This document shows, one piece after another, positions 47,618 to 57,671 of a stretch of DNA of 64,000 nucleotides (positions are counted from its first letter, which is position 1; the number at the start of each line of letters is the position of its first letter). The position numbers were made by a program, and so were the translations under genes. The stretch is from Apostichopus japonicus (lineage: Eukaryota; Echinodermata; Holothuroidea; Aspidochirotida; Stichopodidae): assembly GCF_037975245.1 (NCBI RefSeq), contig NC_092561.1, positions 5,940,001 to 6,004,000 on the forward strand, read 5' to 3'. The notes beneath the pieces are model-generated. The model did not search any database. It worked only from the letters and a program-made list of their open reading frames with translations, and was not told where the DNA came from.

Positions 47618-49269
47618 ATGGCGGACACTTCTTCTTTTTCTTCATCATATGCGTTCATCGTAATAGTCTACCTGGTGCCAGCAATGTGTGCTGCCGTAAG
47701 AGGAGGTAAGTCCACTAATTGTGTAATATAAACGATAATAAATAATGATAATCAGTAATATAAATGAAACATAAATGAAACACGAGTAACAACGCTGTGA
47801 CGTTTTTTTTTAGTCATTTAAAAAGGAAAATTATTACAGAGATTGAGTTTGTATGATTTAAAAAGAAAACAAGTAAAAAATTACTAGATGTTTTTTTTTT
47901 TAATTGAAAAGGAGAGTCAAAATGAGTAGAGGGAAAGGAAAAATTTGAATCAATTAAACAAGAATCTGTAACTTTTCTAGATTAAGAGGTTCCATTCACA
48001 GCTATTACGATTTGAAAAAATTATATTTGAAAAAGGACATAGCTTCATAATTATATAGGCTAACTAAAAAATTCAATGGGGAGGGGGGGGGGGGAGAGAT
48101 AATCGGAGGGTGTTGTCATATCTGCATAATGCGCGTGAACTATTCTGTTTATGGTTCTCAAAAGATTCTGTAACGCGCTGTTAGTGACATATAAAAAAGG
48201 ACCTCGTCTTCAATAACTACGAGAAGTCTTGTGGGTATAAGTCCAATATATTCAATTTCGGAGGCTTGAATACAGTTTTACTGACGCTCAAAGATTGGGT
48301 ATTGACCAGACGCGTGTTAACTTTCCCATGGGGAACGGTGGACAATATTTCCTTGCCAAAGTGTACTAGTTGTCAATTATTTTTTTTAAATATACGTTAG
48401 CTCGAATATGTCACACTATATAGGCTATGTGTGAAGGGAATTCTTCAGGTAGTTTGCTCAGATGTTTCAGTCAGAGATTTCTCAAAGGAATTCCTCAGTG
48501 GTTTCAGAGACTGCAGCTTGTCCAGCGTCGCAAAACTAGATAGGGACCGATATATATGATAGCGCCCTCTGTTGATTTAGAGCATGTCTGAAGATCCCAG
48601 TTATCGTAAGGCTACTTTTAACTGGAGTAGGAAGACAGGCGTAGTTCTATTTTGTTTTCATAAACAGTAATAAGAGTGGTCACAAGAAATACTCATGACT
48701 AGTACTACTCGAGTAATGAGAACTTATCGAGCACTTCACCTGTTGTACAAACGATGCATACTAATTTCCTGCATACAGCTGTATAGTTTGTGACCATATA
48801 CATCATACGATTGATTCGATGACGATATTCAATGAGCCAAAACAATGAAATTTTCAGGTGTTTTTTTTTATTTTCCTTTATAGCTGACACAATAGGAGTT
48901 GGAGTCAGAGTGCAGTCGCTTCCCACCGATCGTCCTCGGCATTACGCATGTACTTCCTCTGCGTGTAAAATCACCACGAACGTAACAGAGAAGACGCACG
49001 TAACGGTAGAAGACGCAACAGGTCAAGATAAGTCAAATACTATTATTAAATCGAAGTTATCGGCTGGCAACGGATTTGGTTGGTGGCCGTCTTACAGAAC
49101 TTCGCCGTCTAAAACTACCGATGTTACAAGACTCCCGGAACTATTCTCAAATCTTACAGAAATTACCGATTATTTATCACACGTTTTGGATAGCTTGAAT
49201 CAGACAACGACAGATCTTAAATCAACATTAACACAGATTGATAAAGAAACGAACGTAACAAGAAACTGA
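47618..49269 (+). CDS. Small secreted glycoprotein-like protein, two exons, family unknown
   Basis: Exon 1 (47618-47705) runs from the ATG in AACATGGCG to donor GGTAAGT. Exon 2 (48884-49269) starts after the acceptor CTTTATAG and ends at TGA. The join is in phase (one base plus two) and gives 157 residues. The N-terminus MADTSSFSSSYAFIVIVYLV then PAMCAA reads as a signal peptide, with cleavage near residues 25-30. The mature part is Thr/Ser-rich, has only two cysteines (ACTSSAC), a GFGWWPSYR patch and a predicted helical stretch LPELFSNLTEITDYLSHVLD. Four N-glycosylation sequons are present (NVT, NLT, NQT, NVT). Extracellular location is inferred. I recognise no family or domain, and no similarity to the downstream triplicated proteins is visible. 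Higher GC than the intron and phase-compatible splice sites support it as real. Confidence 0.7.
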
Positions 49270-49652
49270 CACTTAAGTTATGAAATATATTATTCACCAT
49301 TACAAAGAAACATATCATTGATGTTTAAGCGCACGAGTGTACAATGGCGGTTACTAAAGAACAACTCACCAAATTGCAATTGTCTGTTGCTTCATATGCA
49401 GCACATGTGAACAGAGATAACTGGTTATGTATCATATTTTCTACATACCTTAGATAAAAAAAGATTGTTCTAAATTCAACACTGGAAGTGATGAAAAAAG
49501 GCAGAGAACTTCGTAAAAATTGAAACGGAAATGTAAAGTTATGAAACATATAATTGTCATTTCAAGACACTATAACTGATCATTACGCTTAGAAATATTT
49601 GACATTTCTTGAAAAGGTTTTTTTTTTTGCAGCTGTGTTTTTTATTTACTGA

Positions 49653-49658
49653 AATAAA
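49653..49658 (+). terminator. Poly(A) signal AATAAA downstream of the 157-residue protein gene
   Basis: First AATAAA after the stop, about 385 bases away. Plausible but not proven as the signal in use. Confidence 0.4.
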
Positions 49659-49659
49659 A

Positions 49660-51090
49660 GTAATTCAGCGTTCATTGGCACTGCTCATCATTGTCTAAGT
49701 GCCTTAATTGACAATGATAATCTTTAATTGAGCGTAATATAACTCGACAGTCTTGAAATCAGTCAGTTCTATTTTTATCGACATGTATTGTAGCCTACCG
49801 AACATTAATGACAGAACATTAATTTTCTAAGCTGTGCTGAATGATGCTGCAACTATAAAGATCCGCTTCCTCTCGAAAGAGAGAAAAAAACATACAAAAA
49901 TAAATAATTGTATCTATAGGCTATGAGCATTAATTCAAGCTGCTGCGTTTTTGCTTTCTTTTCTGTTACTTTATTGCTCAAATTTATCGACACAGCTTGC
50001 CAGCCGCAAGTCAAACAGAACGACATCGGAATTTATTACGGGCAAACAGACAGACAAAGCAATATGTTTTGATATAAAATATCATATATGGTTTCTACAA
50101 ATATCGATTTTGGATATTAAAAGAAAGGAAAGCTGATAAATAGCTCACATTTAATGAGTTTGCATGCTGCAAGCTATATATGAATAGCGTCCTCTACTTT
50201 ATTTTGGTAAACATTCTGCTATGCATAGCGCATGCAGGACTTGATTTCTAAAGCATTCCTAAAAATAATATAAAATGATTTATAAAAAGTTCCTGCGAGC
50301 GAGTCATCATCGACTTACTTGCAAGACACGTTCAGTTTCAGTTTACTTTGTGTTAACCTGAGGCTCCGGTATAAAGAATTAGAAAGAAGATTGATTTTGA
50401 AATATCTGGCTTTTCGTTTAATACACTGCCCTGCAATCTTCGAGTGTTCCGCGTAACGACGATCGCGTTGAGTGATCATTCGGGTAGTGGGGGCGGTCTT
50501 TACGATGACTGCTTACAAAGTTGCGAAGCAGACGTATAATTAATTGTCGCACTCTCTCCTCATCCCGGGACCGTCATTTAATGTAACTACGTCCCCAACC
50601 ACTTCTAGAACCGAGTGAATGATTCAACTGAACAGCACTGAAGTGTAGCGATGGCGAAGCTAGTTCAAGAACAGAAACAACCCCACCCCCCCAACCACCT
50701 TCATAGGAGACGGCTTCAATGACCCAGCTTAAATAGTCATTCACATATTGATTATTGGAAGAACCACGAATTGCCGAAGAGGTAGTATTGACAGTATACA
50801 AACGCGCATAATAAATGAAGGACTAATACCTAGTCGGGTTTAGCGTGGTAATGTCTTCTTCAACAGTTAAACCACTAATATGCTGCCAGACATCTTCCTG
50901 ATTTTTTTTTTTTTTTAAACATTGCTTTCCGAGGTTTTCGTCCTTCCTTTAAGACAAAGGAAGTGTGATTCTCTCCAACCACCCATTCACCAACCTAATA
51001 TTATGCAATATATATAACAACATGGAACGTACCATGCAAAACTTGCGCGTTTAACAACAAAACATTGTAAGGAAAGAAAGTAAATATATC
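49660..51090. other. Intergenic stretch, no gene supported
   Basis: Spacer between the 157-residue protein gene and the triplicated genes, which are transcribed towards it. No paired repeats were seen. Similarity to the other repeat units begins only around 51090-51110. Confidence 0.55.
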
Positions 51091-51135
51091 AACAAAATAT
51101 ATTAAAGTTAATAACGATATTATTTACTCAAATAT

Positions 51136-51141
51136 TTTAAT
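51136..51141 (-). terminator. Variant poly(A) signal ATTAAA, copy A
   Basis: About 145 bases past the stop. The AATAAA used by copies B and C lies in a segment of about 55 bp that copy A lacks, so this variant is the best remaining candidate. Confidence 0.4.
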
Positions 51142-51281
51142 GTCGAAAAAAGCTACTATCGTAAAGAATTATTTGCTGGTTATGTTAATGCCTTAACCTA
51201 CAAAGTTTGAAATTACCATAATTTCACGTTTACTTTTCATTATTATATGAGATGGAAAATGTCAGATATGTTGCATTCAGA

Positions 51282-52699
51282 CTAGGTTGTCAAACAAGGG
51301 TATTTAATACCAACATCATGGTCTCGATCGATACTCTCAGTTTCAAAGCTTTCAGATGGGATCGTTGCAAACAATCTAGAAAAGGTATCATGAAAAATAC
51401 CATTCATAGATATGATTTCCATCTTAGACGGACATCTAACGGAACTTCTCACGGTTTGTTGAATACAAACATCACCGTCAAATCGTTGAATTTGGCAAAG
51501 ATTTTCTTTAATGATCTCACAGTACCCTGTATTCCAATCCAGGAGTGAACCACAACCCCAATCGAATCTTTCAGGGTAGCTGGTAGCTGTAAAATCTGAA
51601 CCTGTGACGTCATCAAAGTCTGTACCGAGTTCCTCGTCTGTCTCACATGTTACGTTAGGTGATACACGCATAGTCATGGTGTCCTCTCGGATGCTTATAG
51701 TGACCCTATCGTCGTCTTCTTGGAAGGTCGCACCTGTTAAGCATATTTTATCGTTAGTCGTCGACGGTGACGGTAACCGGTTTCTTGCGTCCGTCACTTC
51801 TGCATGAACGAGTAATCCAGACTGCCCATTACTTTGGTAAGGGACAGTTACAAGCAAACTACGGTAGGTTGTTTGCAACTGGCTTCTTAGATCACATGGC
51901 AGATAGTCCAAATCCAATTCTTCAAGAGTTCCGTAAGCTAAAAATACTTCCCCGTACAGGGACTCATCGTATTGGGCAGATTTTAATGATCGTGCAAGAG
52001 ACAGATTGACATCTGTAAGGTAAACAAAATCGGAAAATAAATCTACCAACAGGGGCATCGTGGGTCAAATCGGTTCCAGGTGACAATAATTATCACCGTG
52101 ACACCGTTTGGTCTAACCCACCCTACCCCCACCCTCCACTTATCCCCCTTTACATCGGAAAGGAAAAATAAACAGGACAACGAAATTGAGAATAGATATG
52201 TAGCGAATATTTTAATTAGTAAAATAACGACATGTATTAAATATTTTACTTAAACAATTCGGAACTGTAGAAAAATAGATAAATAGGAATGGAACCAGAC
52301 AAGGGTTGGGCAACTAGACCTAAGTTAATTTGATCGAGCTTCAGTCAATATATTGAGGTCACTGGTTCCACTCCTGTGTACCCACCAATTTCAATACTTT
52401 ACAAACTTTCTTAATTATTCACCATGTGATTTTCTGTTATTCAATGTTTTAATACATAATTGAAAAGTAATCTCACGTTTCCCACATTGCTGGTCGTCTT
52501 CAGTTCGTTTGGTAATCACTGCTTGAAGAGAATCACGTAGCCCAAGAAATCGCCCGTTAGTTCCCTTTACATGAAACCGTCTGAGATTTGGTAACAATGT
52601 CGATGAGGTAGGCACAACTTCTACATACAACAAAATTAATGCCAACATTCTTGTCAAACTAACGAGGCTCCCTACCGACTTTCGAGTAATTGCCATCAT
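51282..52699 (-). CDS. Secreted cysteine-rich protein, tandem copy A (family unknown)
   Basis: Two exons on the minus strand, 52477-52699 (223 nt) and 51282-52012 (731 nt), joined C|AT in phase, with donor GTGAGA and acceptor TTACCTTACAG. The product is 317 residues. An N-terminal hydrophobic segment (TRMLALILLYVEVVPTSS, about residues 14-31) after a basic start looks like a signal peptide, so secretion is likely. The mature protein is acidic. It has ten cysteines in contexts such as QQCGK, LPCDL, ICLTG, NVTCET, WGCGS, GYCEI, NLCQI, DVCIQ, VRCPS and YPCLT, and sequons NLS, NVT and NFT. The start is the ATGATG conserved in all copies. I do not recognise the fold or family, and no catalytic motif is evident. 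Neighbours B and C are its paralogues. The downstream flank uses ATTAAA rather than AATAAA. Confidence 0.85.
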
Positions 52700-54655
52700 T
52701 TTCACTTCTAAGATCTAAAATTAAAAAACGTTTTGACAGTCATTGAGCCTACTAAAGCAGCCTTACCTTTGCTATTCTGTTCTAGGTCTATATACAGCCG
52801 TCTTACTCCAGCTAACGAATCAACTTTGTAGTGCGGTACTTACAGACAGACAGATTCGCGCAACTAGAAATTTATAATTTTGCAATAAAGAAACAACCTC
52901 GTAGCGTGTCTTACACTGATATGCAGGTCTACATGTATCAGTGTCTGAGGAAATTGTCTTTCTTCAAATTACTATAGCTGCCTGATTGTCGTGAAAGACT
53001 AGTTATCACGAATAACAATCTTTTAATATCATATTTATTATGCTTGCATACGTTTTATGTATTGAATTCTCGATGGTAGCAGAGTTATTTGTCCACGAAC
53101 CTTGCTGACCTCAAGAAATAATGTGTATTTTTACAAATCAGCCAGCAAACTCGATTAAGATACTATATTAGGAATTTATTAGGCATGTACAATTAATAAA
53201 GTTGCCCTCGAGAAAGTATCATTGCAAAAAGATAAAAAATAAATAAATTTAATCATTCCTGTTCAGCTAAGTAATACACCAGGAAATAACCCATTAGGTG
53301 CATGTAGACACAAATTTACAATTTAAAAAACTTAAGGAAAATGGAAAAAGACGTAGGTCAGAGTAAAGCACAAACAAGTGCTCCCAAAAATCATGAAAGG
53401 GCATTTTTATGTAACTTTCAGTCACATTCTATGCATGACATATCCAAAACGTTTAGCTCACATAGTATAACTATAGGTATCTAACATATATTCCAGGAGA
53501 AAGAACGAAAAGTTCAGTTTATGAATATTACTTGGTATTTTTCATTCATCAATAGACGTAGCCATATATTATCAATCATGGTTGAATATCTTAATCCGGG
53601 GTTGTTCTCGCTCTGGCTCGACCAGTTTTAGTATTAACTTAGTCAAAGATATTACCGAACTAACAATTATATTTTGGAGGTAAATAAGTCGACATCATTT
53701 CATTCTATGTAAAATATTCTCATTGACAATTCCAAAGGGTAAACCCTACACAGGGTTAGAACATGACACGAGCAATACTTTACCTTGTCTGATTATAGTA
53801 AGGCTTCTCCCGATGAAGCATTATTTAAATCAAAGCACAATAGCAGAGGCCAGTTCATGTTTTCCTATAGTTTCAAGTTAAAAATTTATTATAAACTTTC
53901 CTTTTTGTTCTCATTATAACGTTGACTTTTATAAAAGAAAGGCTTATTAAATTTTCTTTTTCTTCAGTATCCTTCCGTTTCTTTAGTCGGTGATACTTTG
54001 GTCTCTAATATTACATCTCTGAAAGAATTATATCGGTCGCATTTTTTCGAAAGTATAGTTAGATTTGGGAAGCGAAATTTCATTCACAGATTTCAAAGGA
54101 ATTAAAGATGATGAAGTAAAATTAAGTTTGCCAGTCGTATTTAATGGCGTCTTGGTAGTGGTAGTGCGCGTATAACATTGCAAAATGAGGTAGTAATTTA
54201 TCTTCTATGATATATGTAATAGGTTATGTACCATTCGGTAGTCATACGTTTATCACACTTTTAACTTTTAACATTACCGACTTTGTTAATGTCGGATTAA
54301 CTTGGTTTATATTTACCCTTTTCAATGTTACACTGCAGCATTGGCTTTACATTTAGTACAATGTTGGAATGAAAGGTGTACACAAAACTAATGAATGCAA
54401 CAACAGGTGATTAAGTCGTAACAGAGTCCGTTGCTGCGAAACTACTTAAAGCAATGATTGGTTTAGGCGCAAACTTAAGTTTGATATTTCGCAGACCAAT
54501 AAAAGCACTGTTATAAACTCATGCAGTTTGCCTACATCACTTTTACTTATTATTTTTTTTTAAATAATTAAGGATCTGAGGCTCATCAATTACAGTGACT
54601 GGGCTACTTAGACTAACAGACAGATTACTGAGTCAGTCCCTCAGACGACACATGA
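52700..54655. other. Upstream flank of copy A, shared with B (all) and C (first 1.3 kb)
   Basis: Non-coding. It contains the TATA box, an imperfect palindrome around 52914-52945 (CACTGATATGCAGG ... CATGTATCAGTG) and further conserved words such as AGCAGAGGCCAGTTCATG near 53843. No gene is seen in it. Confidence 0.65.
52789..52794 (-). promoter_or_regulatory. TATA box, copy A
   Basis: TATATA in the context GCTGTATATAGACC, 90 bases upstream of the start codon. The same word stands 87 bases upstream in the other two copies. Confidence 0.6.
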
Positions 54656-54659
54656 AACT

Positions 54660-54870
54660 CAAACCGTGCATCAGTAATTACTACTTTGTGTTCGTAACAC
54701 GGTAACATGTGTTACTGATGGCACTGTAACAACTGCAAAGCTGTTAACCGGTTCCCACGTAAGACAAAGAACTGCGTGACTGGACGAGGAGTCTATGGAG
54801 ATGAGAATGCCTACGAGATGAAGTAAATGAGGTACGGTATCGCTTGATTCCAGTTCACACCTCATTATAT
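54660..54870 (+). mobile_element. Truncated CAGCCGAT-family MITE, B unit
   Basis: Matches the left half of the element at 9016-9531 (words ACCGTGCATCAGTAATTAC, TTCGTAACACGGTAACATG, GAGATGAGAATGCCTACGAG and GATTCCAGTTCACACCTC). The terminal repeat itself is missing because of a deletion at the A-B junction. Its other side runs into the Penelope-like fragment. Confidence 0.75.
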
Positions 54871-54889
54871 AATATAACGAAAATACACG

Positions 54890-55920
54890 TTTACTCCAAA
54901 AGAAAATATTATTAGAGAAAACCAGAGAAATAAGATATGACTCATAATTGACAAATAAGGAATAAAGTTTTTGAAAATATATTGGAATTTTCGGTCCCCT
55001 TGGAACCTTCGTCAGCAATACTTGGCAGTCGAATGGAAAGTACAAATTGTAACACAATGAAGGTCTGACGCTAGAGAAGTGCAAGTTGCATAGATGGAAT
55101 TAGAACCAAATAAACCATGACTATACAGGCAGCGGATTAAGGAGAAAACAACGGATTACATATGTTTGTAGAACTGATAGTTGTTAAGGGGTGTCAAGTC
55201 TTTGTGGAGGCCGGTGATGTGAGACTTAATACGAAAGATCCAATCGATTTCTTTACGTTTACGTTCAGTAGCGGATTTGAGGTTCGAGGCAATTAAAATA
55301 CATTTCAGGTTTTTGAGGGAATGACTATGAAGATTGAAATGTTCGGAAACGGGGAATCCTGCAAAATTATCATGAATAGATTTGTTGTGATTATTAAAAC
55401 GTAAGCGGAACCGGGAGCCTGTTTTACCTACATAATTGCCCTCTTTGCAAAGTACACAGTAGAAAATGTAAATATCATTAATAGAATCACAAGAGAGGGA
55501 ATGGGATCTTAGACTGTAGTCTACATTGGGAATTTTTACCTCGATACCTGGGGTAATATGGGGGCATATTTGGCGTCGAGGTTTACCGCAACTTAAATTG
55601 CCTGCGCGGGTGGAAACTGAGTGAGGAAGTCTGGAGGAGGTGAATACAAATCTAGCAAAATGCTAACGAAATGCTAGCATGGGAGGGGGGATACCTTAAA
55701 CGATCCTCTGACAGACTGATCGTCTTGGAATACAGCAAATTCCTGTTTGATAGAGCTCATAAAGGATTTGATGAGGGGGTTGTAACTGGTAACAAACGGA
55801 ATGCGTGTGTTAGGACTGTTAGACTTGTATTTTCATAAGTCCTCACGGCTCAACTTGTCGGCCTTGGATATAATAATATACTAGTCTTTCAGGCAGTCTT
55901 GTGTTGCGCTCTAAAAGGAA
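54890..55920 (-). mobile_element. Penelope-like element fragment with readable GIY-YIG domain, B unit
   Basis: On the minus strand 55662-55156 is open for 168 codons with no initiator methionine. It shows a cysteine motif (LSCGKPRRQICPHI) and then a GIY-YIG nuclease-like core: IFYCVLCKEGNYVGKTGSRF, RLRFNNHNKSI, VSEHFN. It ends KEIDWIFRIK ... QFYKHM and a stop. Just upstream, in another frame, IPFVTSYNPLIKSF matches the region after the reverse transcriptase core of such elements. A frameshift and an in-frame TAG at 55663-55665 separate the two. The reverse transcriptase catalytic part is absent. The 3' end carries the GACGAAGGTTCCAAGGGG motif. It is a dead 5'-truncated copy, lying downstream of gene B on the same strand. 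Confidence 0.82.
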
Positions 55921-55939
55921 GAACAATATATTTCATTAT

Positions 55940-55980
55940 CACTATCACCATCACCACCACCATCACCATTTTCATGCTCA
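55940..55980 (+). repeat. ATC/ACC trinucleotide microsatellite, B unit
   Basis: An imperfect run of CACCAT/CACCAC words just beyond the Penelope-like fragment. The corresponding run in the C unit is at 61358-61397 and differs in length. Confidence 0.85.
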
Positions 55981-56244
55981 TTTTCATAATGATGATCACA
56001 CTGTTTATTTGTTATTGATGAGGTATGCGTTGCTTAATCGGATTTAAATTTCCTCCCTCCAAATCATTCTTCTGATCAATATGTTGCTAACAAGTCAAAT
56101 ATAAACAATTTTAACGATATTATTTACTTTAATAGTTTAATGTCGAAGAGAGTTAACATAGTAAAGAATTCGTTAATGGTAATGGTAATGTCTAACCTAC
56201 GAAGTTTGATTTTACAAATAATTTCACATTTACTTTTTATTATC

Positions 56245-56250
56245 TTTATT
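56245..56250 (-). terminator. Poly(A) signal AATAAA, copy B
   Basis: 78 bases past the stop of copy B. The same signal at the same distance is kept in copy C. Confidence 0.6.
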
Positions 56251-56327
56251 TTTTTATTTAACGACGTAAAAAACCAACGAAAGAAATCATTAAAAGAGAT
56301 GGAAAAGTCAGATATGTTGCAATCAGA

Positions 56328-57671
56328 CTAGCTTGTCAAACAAGGGTATTTAATACCAACATCATGTTCTCGATCGATACTCTCAGTTTCAAAGCTTTCA
56401 GATGGGATCGTTGCAAACAATCTAGAAAAAGTATCATGAAAAACACCATTCATAGATATGATTTCCATCGTAGACGGACATCTAACGGAACTTCTTACGG
56501 TTTTGTGAATACAAACATCACCGTCAAATCGTTGAATTTGGCAAAGATTTTCTTGAATGATCTTACAGTACCCTGTATCCCAATCCAGGAGTGAACCACA
56601 ACTCCAATCGAATCTTTCTGGGTAACTGGTAGCTGTAAAATTTGCACCTGTGATTTCATCGAAGTCTGCACCGAGTTCCTCGTCTGTTTCACATGTTACG
56701 TTAGGTGATACACGCATAGTCATGGTGTCTTCTCCGATGCTTATAGTGACCCTATCGTCGCGTTCTTGGAAGGTCGCACCTGTTAAGCATAACTTCTCGT
56801 TAGTCGTCGACGGTGACGGTAACCGGTATATTGCGTCCGTCACTTCTGCAATAATGAGTAATCCAGACTGCCCATTACTTTGGTAAGGGATACCAACAAG
56901 CAAACTACGGTAGGTTGTTTGCAACTGGCTTCTTAGATCACATGGCAGATAGTCCAAATCCAATTCTTCAAGAATTCCGTAATTTATAAATACTTCACCG
57001 TAAAGGGACTCATCGTTTTGTGCAGAGTTTAATGATTGTGCAAGAGACAGATCGACATCTGTAAGATAAAAAAGAAAATAGGAAAATGAAAATATCAAAC
57101 TTAGGGGCATCATGAACCAAATTGGTTTCGTGTGACAATAATTATCACCGTGACAGTGTCCAAACCCACCCCCCCCCCGATCCAGGAATTCCCCTAAACT
57201 GGAGAAAACAATCAAAACAACGAAATTGAGAACATATATATATATATAGCGATAATTCCTTTGCAACTAAACAAGGGATGGGCAACTAGGCCTTTGTTAG
57301 TTTGATCGAGCTTAAGGCTAATATTTTAAGGTCACTGGTTTTACTCCTGTGTACATTCAAAATCCATTTCTAACAAACTATCTAAATTATTCCCCATGTG
57401 AATTTCTGTGTTTCAATGTTTCAGTACATAATCGAAAAGTAATCTCACGTTTTCCACATTGCTGGTCGTCTTCAATTCGTTTGGTAATCACTGCTTGAAG
57501 AGAAACACGTGGACCAAGAAATCGCCCGTTAGTTCCCTTTATACGAGACCGTCTGAGATTTGGTAACAATGTCGATGAGGCAGGCACAACTTCTACATAC
57601 AACAAAATTAATACCAACATTCTTGTCAAACTAACGAAGCTCCCTACCGACTTTCGAGTAATTGCCATCAT
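56328..57671 (-). CDS. Secreted cysteine-rich protein, tandem copy B (family unknown)
   Basis: Exons 57449-57671 (223 nt) and 56328-57058 (731 nt), the same lengths and phase as copies A and C, with a 390-nt intron. It encodes 317 residues with the same signal-peptide-like start, all ten cysteines and the NVT and NFT sequons. The NLS of copy A is changed to DLS here. Differences from A are scattered substitutions (for example LNSAQNDESLY for LKSAQYDESLY, and GIPYQSNGQSGLLIIAEV for VTVPYQSNGQSGLLVHAEV) with no indel and no stop. That argues for a maintained protein. The role is unknown. Confidence 0.85.

Noticed and set aside
56140..56331. Plus-strand 63-codon hydrophobic frame, repeated at 61561-61752
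   Set aside because: It is the antisense of the shared 3' UTR of gene copies B and C. Its presence in both is explained by duplication, and copy A has lost it through a deletion.
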